A stretch of 15,001 nucleotides of DNA from Immundisolibacteraceae bacterium. GTDB lineage: Bacteria; Pseudomonadota; Gammaproteobacteria; Immundisolibacterales; Immundisolibacteraceae. A program made the translations under genes and the position numbers. Positions within the stretch are counted from its first letter, which is position 1. Every line of letters begins with the position of its first letter. This document shows positions 8,055-14,820 of this stretch, in pieces. Under the pieces are notes generated by a model. The model was not told the origin of the DNA and did no database searches. It saw only the letters and a program-made list of their open reading frames with translations. Location of the stretch: assembly GCA_019090185.1 (NCBI GenBank), contig JAHRWJ010000225.1, positions 1 to 15,001 on the forward strand, written 5' to 3'.

Positions 8055-9223
8055 AATTTGCCTCGCCGGCTAAGAATCGTACTGGCATAGTCAGCAGGCA
8101 CCGACTCGTCGGCCCCCAGGTCTGGGCGGCCCAATCCATCAAGGCCGGCACCAATGGGCCGGTTTTTATCGGCCAGGTCGTACACATAGGCCAGGATTTG
8201 AGCGACCGCCTGAAACAGTTCCAGGGGAATCACATCACCCACCTCGGTGCTGTAATAAGTGGTTCGGGCCAGTAGGGGTGAGCGGATAATCGGTATCTGA
8301 TTAGCGACAGCTATTTCACGAATTTTCTCAGCGGTGAAATCCATGCCTTTGGCGACCATCACCGGTGCCACCATGGTGTCAATATCGTATTGAAACGCCA
8401 CCGCATAGTGATCCGGATTGGTCACAATCACGTCGGCAGTGGGCACCGCAGACATCATTCTTGCTCTGGCCATTTCCCGTTGGGTCTGGCGCACCCGAGC
8501 TTTAAGGTGGGGGTCGCCCTCAGTTTGTTTCATCTCATCTTTGATCTGCTGGCGACTCATGCGCAGATTTTTGGTGTGCTGCCAGATCTGATACGGCACG
8601 TCCACGGCTGCGATCAGGATCAGCGAGCAGCTCACCAGCAAAAAGGTCAGCCCTACCAACCAGGCACCGTGAGCAACACCCCGTTTGATTGGCTCCTGGC
8701 CTATGGCCAGTACCTCTTCATCCAGCGCCTGAAAAACAGTAATCGCGATCAGTGCTACCAGTACAAACTTAGCCAACGCCTTCGACAGTTCAACCAGCCC
8801 CTGAATACCAAACATCCGTTTTAACCCTTTGGCCGGGCTAAGACGGTCAAACTTGAAGCCCAATGCTTTGGTACTAAAGGACCAGCCGCTCAATAACAGC
8901 GGTGCAGAAAAGGCAATCAGATACATCAGGCCGAGCCAAGGAGCCATCTGCGTCAGCGCCCCCATGAACAACGAGAGTAGCCAGGGGACGGTATCAATCG
9001 TATTCACACCCAGCACCACATCCGCGCGCCAGATTGACTGCACCATTTTTTGCCAATGGTCTGCCCAGCTATCACCGACCACCAGCAGCCCACTGCTACC
9101 AGCGACCAGCATGGCCAAGCCGTTAAGTTCTCGGGAACGGGGCAGTTGCCCCTCTTCACGGGCGTCGCTGACCCGTTTCGGGGTCGCCTCCTCTGTTTTG
9201 TCTTGAAGATCTTCGTCAGCCAT
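8051..9223 (-). CDS. flhB: Flagellar export switch protein FlhB, with NPDH cleavage site
   Basis: FlhB is the membrane component of the export apparatus that switches secretion from rod/hook to filament substrates after self-cleavage. The 390 residues include the acidic N-terminus EDLQDKTEEATPKR, four hydrophobic segments (about 36-50, 92-112, 150-168, 186-207), the cytoplasmic linker and the autocleavage domain. The usual NPTH site reads N269-P270-D271-H272, from codons AAT CCG GAT CAC at about 8406-8417. The rest of the domain is conserved (HYAVAFQYD, then APVMVAKGMDFTAEKIREIA). The cleavage Asn and Pro and the following His are kept; only Thr is replaced by Asp. The SD AGGA overlaps the fliR stop, 10 bases before the ATG. 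The stop overlaps the flhA start as ATGA. Confidence 0.97.
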   Translation of the reverse strand: MADEDLQDKTEEATPKRVSDAREEGQLPRSRELNGLAMLVAGSSGLLVVGDSWADHWQKMVQSIWRADVVLGVNTIDTVPWLLSLFMGALTQMAPWLGLMYLIAFSAPLLLSGWSFSTKALGFKFDRLSPAKGLKRMFGIQGLVELSKALAKFVLVALIAITVFQALDEEVLAIGQEPIKRGVAHGAWLVGLTFLLVSCSLILIAAVDVPYQIWQHTKNLRMSRQQIKDEMKQTEGDPHLKARVRQTQREMARARMMSAVPTADVIVTNPDHYAVAFQYDIDTMVAPVMVAKGMDFTAEKIREIAVANQIPIIRSPLLARTTYYSTEVGDVIPLELFQAVAQILAYVYDLADKNRPIGAGLDGLGRPDLGADESVPADYASTILSRRGKL

Positions 9224-9235
9224 CGAGTCGCATTC

Positions 9236-10012
9236 CTAGCCGTTGACCAGGCCGCGCATCACCAGCAACACATCGCTGATGAAACCTTCCATCTGAACCG
9301 CGATGGAACTCAGGGTAATCACCAATAACATCAAGCCAACCATCAGCGATATCGGAAAGCCGACCACCAGAATATTGAGTTGTGGCGCAGCACGGGTAAT
9401 CACGCCAAAACTGACGTTGACCATCAACAGCACAATGACCGCCGGTAGGGCCATCTGCAGACCACCGCTAAAAATCAGTGCGGTCCAGTGGATAAAAGTC
9501 TGCCAAACCGATTGCGGTGGCAACCCCGATGCCAGTGGCCAGCTGACAAAACTGTCCAGAAGAATCTCGATAATCACCAGGTGGCCATCAATGGCCAGAA
9601 ACAGCAGAATCAAAAAAATGCTGTAGAACCGGCTGACGATCGGCACCTGAACCCCGTTTTGCGGATCCTGCAAGGCGGCAAAACCAAGCCCCATCTGCTG
9701 GGCAACCATCTGCCCACCAACATGAACCAGACCAAATACCACTCTTAACGCCATTGCCATGGCAAACCCAATCACCATCTGCTGTACCAGCAGTATTGCC
9801 GAACCAAAATTCCAGCCCATGCCGGTAGGAACGTCGATTACCGGCAATACAACGATGGCCAGAAACAGACTCAGCACAATTTTTATCTGCGGGGGAACCG
9901 TGTTGGAATCGATCATCGGCGCCGCCACCACAAAGGCGCTGATCCTTGCAAAGGGCAACATCAGGTTGACCGCTTGAGCCATAATGACGTCATAGGCGAT
10001 AACCGGCACCAT
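9236..10012 (-). CDS. fliR: Flagellar export gate protein FliR
   Basis: FliR joins FliP and FliQ in the helical core of the flagellar export gate. From the ATG at 10012 the protein has 258 residues, normal for the family, with several hydrophobic helices. It also has the conserved LPFARISAFVVAAPMI near the N-terminus and VPIVSRFYSIFLILLFLAIDGH in the middle. A longer reading from TTG at 10030 would add six residues. I prefer the ATG because it leaves the usual number of residues before LPFAR, has GGGAA about 10 bases upstream, and overlaps by one base (TGATG) the stop of a mini-ORF that begins at the fliQ stop. Neighbours are fliQ upstream and flhB 12 bases downstream. The exact start is moderately sure; identity is firm. 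Confidence 0.93.
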   Translation of the reverse strand: MVPVIAYDVIMAQAVNLMLPFARISAFVVAAPMIDSNTVPPQIKIVLSLFLAIVVLPVIDVPTGMGWNFGSAILLVQQMVIGFAMAMALRVVFGLVHVGGQMVAQQMGLGFAALQDPQNGVQVPIVSRFYSIFLILLFLAIDGHLVIIEILLDSFVSWPLASGLPPQSVWQTFIHWTALIFSGGLQMALPAVIVLLMVNVSFGVITRAAPQLNILVVGFPISLMVGLMLLVITLSSIAVQMEGFISDVLLVMRGLVNG

Positions 10013-10071
10013 CAGGATAGTTCCCAACAAACAGAGTCCGAATGATCAGCGCTAGTCGACCAGCCGGTCAT
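10012..10071 (-). other. 19-codon mini-ORF bridging fliQ and fliR
   Basis: An ATG overlapping the fliQ stop (ATGA, 10068-10071) opens a 19-codon frame reading MTGWSTSADHSDSVCWELS. Its TGA shares one base with the fliR ATG at 10012. The peptide resembles nothing I know. The arrangement would carry ribosomes across the 55-base fliQ-fliR gap by termination and re-initiation. No separate strong Shine-Dalgarno is needed or seen. Real translation is unproven; chance is possible in so short a frame. Confidence 0.3.
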
Positions 10072-10337
10072 CCGATCATGCCTGGGATGCTCTCAAACAG
10101 CCGCCGGGTGTAGTTGACGATCAGCCCCAACATCCAGGGGCCACCCACCACCATCACCATCAACAGGACAATCAGTTTGGGAATAAAACTCAGGGTGACT
10201 TCGTTGATCTGGGTGGCTGCCTGAAACATACCAATCAGCAAACCGGCGAGCATCGCGCTGATCAGCATCGGCATGGAGATCATCACCAGCACTTCCATGC
10301 CTCCGAGTACCAGATGAACGACTTCGTTATCAGTCAT
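10068..10337 (-). CDS. fliQ: Flagellar export gate protein FliQ
   Basis: FliQ is a small two-helix membrane protein; several copies surround the FliP-FliR core of the export gate. The 89 residues match the family's usual length. The hairpin is visible as two hydrophobic segments (about 14-38 and 52-76), with the conserved FQAATQINEVTLSFIPKL in the loop between them. The C-terminus is NYTRRLFESIPGMIG. The ATG at 10337 has only a poor, close GCAGG upstream. A mini-ORF coming from the fliP stop ends five bases inside fliQ, which could supply ribosomes by coupling. fliP lies 51 bases upstream and fliR 55 bases downstream. Confidence 0.97.
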   Translation of the reverse strand: MTDNEVVHLVLGGMEVLVMISMPMLISAMLAGLLIGMFQAATQINEVTLSFIPKLIVLLMVMVVGGPWMLGLIVNYTRRLFESIPGMIG

Positions 10338-10389
10338 GGGCCTGCCCAGCCATGATGCCGGTTGGAATGCCAGCCATGATGTAAGCCAT
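10330..10389 (-). other. 19-codon mini-ORF bridging fliP and fliQ
   Basis: An ATG overlapping the fliP stop (TGATG, 10387-10391) opens a 19-codon frame reading [19 protein letters not shown]. It terminates at 10330-10332, five bases past the fliQ start. It contains a duplicated 12-base word, so IMAG occurs twice. Like the fliQ-fliR mini-ORF it is exactly 60 bases including the stop, and it could relay ribosomes over an otherwise untranslated 51-base gap. Function and expression are inferred only. Confidence 0.3.
10346..10381 (-). repeat. 12-base direct repeat in the fliP-fliQ gap
   Basis: The minus-strand word CATCATGGCTGG occurs at 10370-10381 and again at 10346-10357, a 24-base period with perfect copies. 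It makes the IMAG repeat of the bridging mini-ORF. It may be a small local duplication that lengthened the gap. Confidence 0.7.
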
Positions 10390-11138
10390 CAGATCGCAAA
10401 ACTGGCCACCAGGGTGCCCATCACCAGTACCCAACCATCTGCCAACACGAACAACATCAATTTAAAGGGCGCTGAGATAATCACTGGCGAGAGCATCATC
10501 ATGCCCATCGACATCAATACGCTGGCGACCACCAGGTCGATAATCAAAAACGGGATAAACATCACAAAACCGATCTGAAAAGCAGTTTTCAACTCACTGG
10601 TGACAAAAGCCGGGATCAGTACCCGCAACGGTACCTGGCCGATATCGATTGATTCACCGGCCATATCCGCGAACAGAATCAAATCATTTTCTCGGGTTTG
10701 AGCGAGCATAAATTCACTGAGCGGGGCCTGGCCCAGCTTGAGGGCGTCTGCGGCGTTGATCTGTTCAGACATATAAGGTTCAACCGCTTGCCCATAGACC
10801 TGATCGATCACCGGGCCCATCACAAACAGGGTTAAAAACAGGCTAATGCCAATCAGCACCTGATTCGAAGGTGTCTGTGCGGTGCCCAACGCCTGACGCA
10901 ACAGCGCCAGCACGATCACAAACCGAGTAAATGAGGTGGTTAACATCAGCAGTGCTGGCAACAGGGTCAGCGCGGTCATCACCAATAGAATCTGCAGGCT
11001 TAAGGTGTAGGTCTGACCACCCGCCGGATCCGAAGTGACTGAAACCAACGGCATTAAGGTTGGGTCACTAACAGCCGGACCGGCGGCCAGCAACAAGGCC
11101 AGCAAGCCGGTCGACTTAACAAAAAGATGAGCGGCCAT
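10389..11138 (-). CDS. fliP: Flagellar export gate protein FliP
   Basis: FliP forms the pentameric centre of the flagellar export gate. The 249 residues begin with a cleavable-type signal peptide ([17 protein letters not shown], residues 8-24), as known for FliP. The conserved [23 protein letters not shown] follows, then [19 protein letters not shown], a polar periplasmic middle portion, and the C-terminal pair of helices ([31 protein letters not shown], then [13 protein letters not shown]). The start overlaps the fliO stop by one base (TAATG), with only a distant GGA upstream, so translation is probably coupled to fliO. FliO is thought to help FliP assemble. No anomaly is seen. Confidence 0.98.
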   Translation of the reverse strand: MAAHLFVKSTGLLALLLAAGPAVSDPTLMPLVSVTSDPAGGQTYTLSLQILLVMTALTLLPALLMLTTSFTRFVIVLALLRQALGTAQTPSNQVLIGISLFLTLFVMGPVIDQVYGQAVEPYMSEQINAADALKLGQAPLSEFMLAQTRENDLILFADMAGESIDIGQVPLRVLIPAFVTSELKTAFQIGFVMFIPFLIIDLVVASVLMSMGMMMLSPVIISAPFKLMLFVLADGWVLVMGTLVASFAI

Positions 11139-11743
11139 TAGCTGCGCATCCGCGATAATAACGCCGAGAACCCTGTTCCTGGCTTGGCGACACCCGGGTC
11201 AGGATTATCCTTGTTTGAGTCGCTCTGCTCTGCACCCGCCAAAACAGAACTGGCCCCAGGGTCGACCAACATCAGTGGTGCCACTCGCCCCTGGGAAACC
11301 CCGAGTAAAACCTCTTCATGGCCGACTCTTACCAGCACGGCTCGGTCGGAACCTCCCAATGACACCGCTTCAACCACTTTCAGACGCTGGCCAGACTGGG
11401 CTTGTAAATGACCACCCTTACGCAAAAGTTTGAGCGCACCGATCAGCAGAATCAGCAATCCACCGAGAATGAGCATGCTCTGTAACAGATAATGCCGAGC
11501 CTGCCCCATGCCCGAACCCATACCAGAGCCCATACCAGATCCCAGACTGGAACTTCGACCCGACCCCAGCCCAGATCCCAAGGCAACTTCATCCTCAGCG
11601 TTCGGTTGAGCATTTGAATCCGCATCGGTTTGAGAGCCAATCAGCAACTCGGCGGCTGAACCATTAGCTTCTGCAGGCGCAGCACTCAGCCCATGGCTAG
11701 CCAGTAGAAAACCGATCATTAACAGTGCGCGTAAGCCGGTCAT
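11138..11743 (-). CDS. fliO: FliP assembly factor FliO, with Gly-Ser-rich periplasmic repeat
   Basis: FliO is a bitopic membrane protein that helps FliP oligomers assemble into the export gate. The 201 residues show a signal-peptide-like N-terminus (about 1-22), a polar Ala/Asn/Asp stretch and a GSG repeat tract (55-80). A single membrane helix (about 86-107: [22 protein letters not shown]) and the conserved cytoplasmic domain ([34 protein letters not shown]) follow, then a disordered tail. It is longer than common FliO proteins (about 120-150 aa), mostly because of the repeat tract and tail. FliO is poorly conserved, so identity rests on the domain pattern and the position between fliN and fliP. 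The start overlaps the fliN stop (ATGA). Confidence 0.92.
   Translation of the reverse strand: MTGLRALLMIGFLLASHGLSAAPAEANGSAAELLIGSQTDADSNAQPNAEDEVALGSGLGSGRSSSLGSGMGSGMGSGMGQARHYLLQSMLILGGLLILLIGALKLLRKGGHLQAQSGQRLKVVEAVSLGGSDRAVLVRVGHEEVLLGVSQGRVAPLMLVDPGASSVLAGAEQSDSNKDNPDPGVAKPGTGFSALLSRMRS
11505..11576 (-). repeat. 12-base tandem repeat encoding [LM]GSG in fliO
   Basis: About six imperfect 12-base units run in frame. The clearest, on the plus strand, are CCCATACCAGAG and CCCATACCAGAT at 11517-11540, flanked by diverged units. They encode GSG-Met/Leu steps just outside the membrane helix of FliO. Such in-frame tandem units can change copy number by slippage without breaking the gene. 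Confidence 0.7.
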
Positions 11744-12165
11744 GCCAGTGTTTTCACACGCTCTTTCGGGCTCAGGATATCGGTCATACGGACCCCAAAC
11801 CGGTCGTTGACCACCACCACCTCACCATGGGCAACTAAACAACCATTCACCAGCACATCCAGCGGTTCCCCGGCGAGCCGGTCTAACTCGACAACAGAAC
11901 CCTGGTTGAGCTTCAGCAGGTTATTAATCGTCATTTTGGTGCGACCCAGTTCCATCGATAGAGTGACCGGAATATCCAGGATCGTATCGAGGTTGGTACC
12001 ATTAGCCACGCCACCGCTTACAACATCGTCGCTGCTCTGCAGCGAATCAAATTCAGCTGCCTCCGGCTCTGAGGCGGTCGGAACATCGCTGGCCGCCTGC
12101 TCGTCCATCGCATCGCCCCAACCACCGAGGTCATCTTCTGCGCCGCCCTGCTCGTCATCACCCAC
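11740..12165 (-). CDS. fliN: Flagellar motor switch protein FliN
   Basis: FliN forms the bottom of the motor C-ring, binds CheY-P and helps dock export substrates via FliH. The 141 residues have an acidic, low-complexity N-terminus (1-58) and a SpoA/surface-presentation domain (about 60-138: LDIPVTLSMELGRTKMTINNLLKLNQGSVVELDRLAGEPLDVLVNG and onward). The domain ends with the family's VVNDRFGVRMTDILSP. The start is GTG: AGGAG sits 7 bases upstream, and the next in-frame ATG (codon 20) would have no such site. It follows fliM after an unusually long 109-base gap with a hairpin and overlaps fliO by ATGA. Confidence 0.97.
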   Translation of the reverse strand: MGDDEQGGAEDDLGGWGDAMDEQAASDVPTASEPEAAEFDSLQSSDDVVSGGVANGTNLDTILDIPVTLSMELGRTKMTINNLLKLNQGSVVELDRLAGEPLDVLVNGCLVAHGEVVVVNDRFGVRMTDILSPKERVKTLA

Positions 12166-12212
12166 GTGAAATCTCCTGGCTTGTTAATTGGTTGTCAAAA
12201 ATGCTTTTTTTG

Positions 12213-12253
12213 GATCAAGTGCCGATGGCCCCCAGGCCCAGCAATACTTGATC
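12213..12253 (-). promoter_or_regulatory. Inverted repeat (RNA hairpin) in the fliM-fliN gap
   Basis: Perfect 8-base arms GATCAAGT (12213-12220) and ACTTGATC (12246-12253) enclose a GC-rich loop, which holds an inner GGCC/GGCC stem. On the transcribed strand the hairpin is followed by a run of A, not U, so it is not an intrinsic terminator. It lies in the longest gap of the fliL-flhA operon, about 50 bases upstream of the strong fliN ribosome site. A role in mRNA processing or in setting FliN level relative to FliM is inference. Confidence 0.55.
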
Positions 12254-12274
12254 GATAACTAAAAATCTCAATTT

Positions 12275-13276
12275 CTAATCGAGCACCATCAGATCCTGAT
12301 TAACATTAGGCGCTACATATTTCTGTAAAATTTCAACCGCGTAGTGACCATCGTGAGCGCCGTATCGGCCCTCAAAAAGTGGTACTTGTTCACCCGACAA
12401 AGTCACCGTGGGCTCAATATCAACCGGGATCACATCGCCGGATTGCAGATCAAGCAAATCCCGTAAGCTCATCTGGGTTTCCGTCAGCAGCACCGACATA
12501 TCAACCTCAGCCTCGCCAATGTCATTTTTGAGTGCCTCAAACCAGCGGTTATCAAACTCGTTACCATCGCTTTGTGTGCCGGAATCCAGCGCCTCCCGTA
12601 GTGGGTCCAACATGCCCCAGGGAAAACAGATCTGTAGTTCTCCACCGCCACCATCGAGTTGCATTTGAAAGGTCGACACCACCACCACCTCGGTGGGAGT
12701 GACGATCTGGGCAAACTGGGGGTTTACTTCTGTGTTGTGTAGCGTGAAGGCCAGTTTTGCCACCGGTCCCCACGCCTTAACCAGGTCTCGGTAGGCCATT
12801 TCCAGAGTCAAGGCGGTAACCCGGCGCTCGGTATTGGTAAAATCGCGACCTTCAATCTTGGTATGAAAACGTCCTTCACCACCAAAGAAGCTCTCAACCA
12901 GGGTAAACACCAAGTTGGGGTCAATCACGAATAGCGCGGTACCGTGTAATGGCTGAACCCGGGTTAAATTGAGGCTACTAGGCACCAGCAGCCCCTGGGT
13001 GTACTCAGAAAATTTCATCACCTTGATGCCGGTCGCAGCAACCTCGGCAGATTTTCTTAACAGGCTAAACAGGCTGACCCGAAACTCACGAGCGAAACGT
13101 TCGTTAATAAGCTCCAGAGTCGGCATATTGCCGCGAACGATTCGGTCCTGGCTGTTGAAATCAAACGAACGAGCAACGCCATCATCCGGATAGAGATTAT
13201 CTGTTTCCAGATCGTCATCACTGACCCCGTGAAGGAGTTCATCTATCTCATTTTGGGAAAGTAAGTCAGCAGACAT
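12275..13276 (-). CDS. fliM: Flagellar motor switch protein FliM
   Basis: FliM is the C-ring protein that binds CheY-P and, with FliG and FliN, reverses the motor. The 333 residues start with the CheY-binding peptide LSQNEIDELLHG (6-17). The middle domain has the conserved GGEG (132-135) in ESFFGGEGRFHTKIEGRDFT and TNTERRVTALTLEMAYRDL. A C-terminal SpoA domain (about 255-325: EVDMSVLLTETQMSLRDLLDLQSGDVIPVD) contacts FliN. The length is typical for the family. The ATG is 9 bases after the fliL stop with only a weak GAG-type ribosome site, so coupling to fliL is likely. Confidence 0.98.
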   Translation of the reverse strand: MSADLLSQNEIDELLHGVSDDDLETDNLYPDDGVARSFDFNSQDRIVRGNMPTLELINERFAREFRVSLFSLLRKSAEVAATGIKVMKFSEYTQGLLVPSSLNLTRVQPLHGTALFVIDPNLVFTLVESFFGGEGRFHTKIEGRDFTNTERRVTALTLEMAYRDLVKAWGPVAKLAFTLHNTEVNPQFAQIVTPTEVVVVSTFQMQLDGGGGELQICFPWGMLDPLREALDSGTQSDGNEFDNRWFEALKNDIGEAEVDMSVLLTETQMSLRDLLDLQSGDVIPVDIEPTVTLSGEQVPLFEGRYGAHDGHYAVEILQKYVAPNVNQDLMVLD

Positions 13277-13285
13277 GGGATCTAC

Positions 13286-13873
13286 TCACTGAATCACGAA
13301 GGAGGTAAAGTAAACCGCCTCTACCTTGCCCTCAGGAGATTTCACCACCTCCTGAATAGCCGCCAAGATGTCGGCTATCAACTGATCTTTACCGCTCTCG
13401 TCCATAACCGAGTTGGTCTGACGGCCGAACACCCGCAACACCTGGTATCGAACCACCGGCATGTTTTTTTCGACCTCTTCAATGACCGCCTTATTACGGG
13501 CCATCACATCCAGAGCCGCCATCAGGTAACGCTCTTTGGCACCATCACTGAAGTTAACCGTGAACTCTGGGCGCAGACTCAGAAAGATGGCATCGGCCAG
13601 CTCTTCGGTCTCTTCTTCAACTTCCTCTTCTTCGGCCTCTTCTTCGACCTCGTCTCCAAAAAGCCCAGCAGCGGCTGTTTCCACGCCGCCATCAACACCA
13701 GCAACCATCACCGCCGGCGCAGTCGATTGACCAACGATATAGCCAGCAGCCAAACCAAAGGCCAGCAGCAATAATCCGACACAAACGGATAAAAACAGCA
13801 CCAGCTTGCTACCCTTAGGTTTGACCTCTTCGAGGGGGTCTATCTCGTCCAGGTCCGTTTCTTCATCAGCCAT
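13286..13873 (-). CDS. fliL: Flagellar basal-body protein FliL, with very acidic linker
   Basis: FliL is a single-pass inner-membrane protein that rings the stator units and supports torque under load. From the ATG at 13873 it has 195 residues: a short charged cytoplasmic N-terminus (MADEETDLDEIDPLEE), one membrane helix (24-46) and an Ala/Val/Gly spacer. A Glu-rich tract follows (75-92, nearly all Glu) and then the periplasmic stomatin-like domain (about 95-195: LRPEFTVNFSDGAKERYLMAALDVMAR, ending AVYFTSFVIQ). A longer reading from TTG at 13927 is unlikely, because those codons coincide with the sigma-54 promoter. A weak CGGAA lies about 8 bases before the chosen ATG. It is the first gene of the operon; fliM follows after 9 bases. 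Confidence 0.95.
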   Translation of the reverse strand: MADEETDLDEIDPLEEVKPKGSKLVLFLSVCVGLLLLAFGLAAGYIVGQSTAPAVMVAGVDGGVETAAAGLFGDEVEEEAEEEEVEEETEELADAIFLSLRPEFTVNFSDGAKERYLMAALDVMARNKAVIEEVEKNMPVVRYQVLRVFGRQTNSVMDESGKDQLIADILAAIQEVVKSPEGKVEAVYFTSFVIQ

Positions 13874-13910
13874 TAAAAAGTTCCGAGTAAGTTTCGACAA
13901 CTCAGAACTT

Positions 13911-13926
13911 AGCAACTGCCATGCCA
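13911..13926 (-). promoter_or_regulatory. Sigma-54 (RpoN) -24/-12 promoter for the fliL operon
   Basis: On the minus strand TGGCATGGCAGTTGCT matches the sigma-54 consensus TGGCACG-N4-TTGCW with one mismatch in the -24 block. The invariant GG (13924-13925) and GC (13912-13913) are separated by exactly 10 bases. Transcription should start near 13900, about 27 bases before the fliL ATG. Sigma-54 control by FleQ/FlrA- or FlrC-type activators is known for equivalent operons in Pseudomonas and Vibrio. The activator site was not identified; the AT-rich stretch upstream is the place to look. Confidence 0.85.
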
Positions 13927-13927
13927 A

Positions 13928-14156
13928 TTCACAAAATCAGATTTAACCCATATATTTCAATGAGTTAAATATAACTTATAAGATAATTTAGAAGCTTGGT
14001 GGCGAGAAAGGTACACCGGATATAAAACTGACGCCAAAATCATGGCACCGAGAAAACCACCGCTTTAGCCCGTCATGCGAGCTATTGGGTGAGGCTCAAC
14101 ACCAGGGGTGTCGACCAGCTACTTAATTCTCGATTAATCTGCTAGGTGAGCACTGC
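13928..14156. other. AT-rich non-coding region between tadA and fliL
   Basis: This 229-base stretch holds no credible gene. Bases 13940-13990 are strongly AT-rich, with a palindrome CTTATAAG at 13975-13982. They would sit roughly 40-90 bases upstream of the predicted sigma-54 start site, where an enhancer-bound activator or bending protein could act. Near tadA there is a short inverted repeat, ACACC/GGTGT (14099-14111), without a T-tract, so no clear terminator for tadA is seen. Confidence 0.5.
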
Positions 14157-14159
14157 TCA
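14147..14159. repeat. TGAGCA/TGCTCA palindrome at the tadA stop
   Basis: TGAGCACTGCTCA is a 6-base inverted repeat around one central base, overlapping the tadA stop codon. The loop is too short for an RNA hairpin without opening pairs, and no U-run follows. It might be a protein site or chance. Confidence 0.25.
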
Positions 14160-14639
14160 GTCAAACAAGGCTTGTCGCCGTACTCGGCGACGGCTGCGAA
14201 AAAACTCGGTAAGCATCTGGCTAGCTGGCTCTGCCATCAGCCCACCGCTCCAGTCTAGTTTGTGGTTGAAATGCTCAGCGCTGGGCAATCTCATCGCACT
14301 GCGCACCGCACCCGCTTTGGGATCATCCGCAGCAAAATAGAGATGATTAATCCTGGCGTGAACCAACGCCCCGACACACATCACACAGGGTTCCAGAGTC
14401 ACATAGAGGTCACACTCAACCAATCGGTAGTTACCCAGCTGCTGACCGGCCCGTCGTAGCGCAACAATTTCAGCGTGTCCAGTCGGGTCAGAATCGGCAA
14501 TGGTTAGATTGTGGCCAACAGCAATTAATTCGCCATCGCAAACCACCACAGCACCAACAGGCACTTCCCCCTGCTCAGCGGCCAGGTCAGCTTGCGCCAG
14601 CGCCAACTCCATCCATTGATGATTAAGATCTATTGTCAT
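14157..14639 (-). CDS. tadA: tRNA-specific adenosine deaminase TadA
   Basis: TadA converts adenosine 34 to inosine in the anticodon of tRNA-Arg(ACG), allowing one tRNA to read several Arg codons. The 160-residue protein has the deaminase zinc signature: TGHAEIVALR with H55 and catalytic E57, and PCVMC with C85 and C88. The family's ARINHLYFAADDPKAGA follows, and a basic C-terminal helix (EFFRSRRRVRRQ) completes it. The usual PCxMCAGA reads PCVMCVGA, a mild change. The ATG at 14639 has no clear Shine-Dalgarno. It is not a flagellar gene: its place upstream of the fliL operon, next to a transposase fragment, marks the edge of the flagellar cluster. Its length and motifs suggest a working enzyme. 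Confidence 0.96.
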   Translation of the reverse strand: MTIDLNHQWMELALAQADLAAEQGEVPVGAVVVCDGELIAVGHNLTIADSDPTGHAEIVALRRAGQQLGNYRLVECDLYVTLEPCVMCVGALVHARINHLYFAADDPKAGAVRSAMRLPSAEHFNHKLDWSGGLMAEPASQMLTEFFRSRRRVRRQALFD

Positions 14640-14820
14640 TTGATGATCAGCAAAGCGTTAACGCCAAACCGGGAAGAGTCGACCGTGTGGTTACCATGCA
14701 AAACACCCTGTTCCGAAATAATTGAAGGCTTTTATTTAAATGACTCTGCACTAAATTACTGTTCCACAGGCTCATGTAATGAGGCCCCTCGCGTGTAGGG
14801 TTTCGATTCTATATGAATAG
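14640..14820. other. Intergenic region between tadA and the transposase fragment
   Basis: I find no gene in these 181 bases. They should hold the tadA promoter on the minus strand, but no hexamer pair stands out. A perfect 10-base palindrome GCGTTAACGC lies at 14655-14664, about 16 bases upstream of the tadA start. Plus-strand frames are closed by stops, including TAG at 14818-14820 in the transposase frame. Confidence 0.4.
14655..14664. repeat. GCGTTAACGC palindrome upstream of tadA
   Basis: A perfect 10-base palindrome sits just upstream of the tadA start codon, in the leader or promoter area. It could be an operator-like site, or chance; no family of sites is recognised. Confidence 0.3.

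Noticed and set aside
8164..8176. A GCCGATAA sequence on the minus strand, like a sigma-28 -10 box.
   Set aside because: It lies inside flhB (codons for Ala-Asp-Lys), there is no TAAA-type -35 at the right distance, and no gene starts just downstream.
8390..8824. A 144-codon open frame on the plus strand inside flhB.
   Set aside because: It is antisense to a fully conserved flhB, and its His/Arg/Gln-rich translation matches no family I know. It is a shadow frame.
10345..10382. A CRISPR-like or mobile repeat in the fliP-fliQ gap.
   Set aside because: There are only two 12-base copies inside a short coding-like stretch; this is a local duplication at most.
12213..12253. An intrinsic terminator after fliM.
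   Set aside because: The stem is followed by A residues on the transcribed strand, not U, and fliN to flhA need read-through.
13874..13927. An 18-codon N-terminal extension of fliL from a TTG start.
   Set aside because: Its codons coincide with the sigma-54 promoter elements, and FliL proteins normally begin with a short acidic segment as at the ATG 13873.
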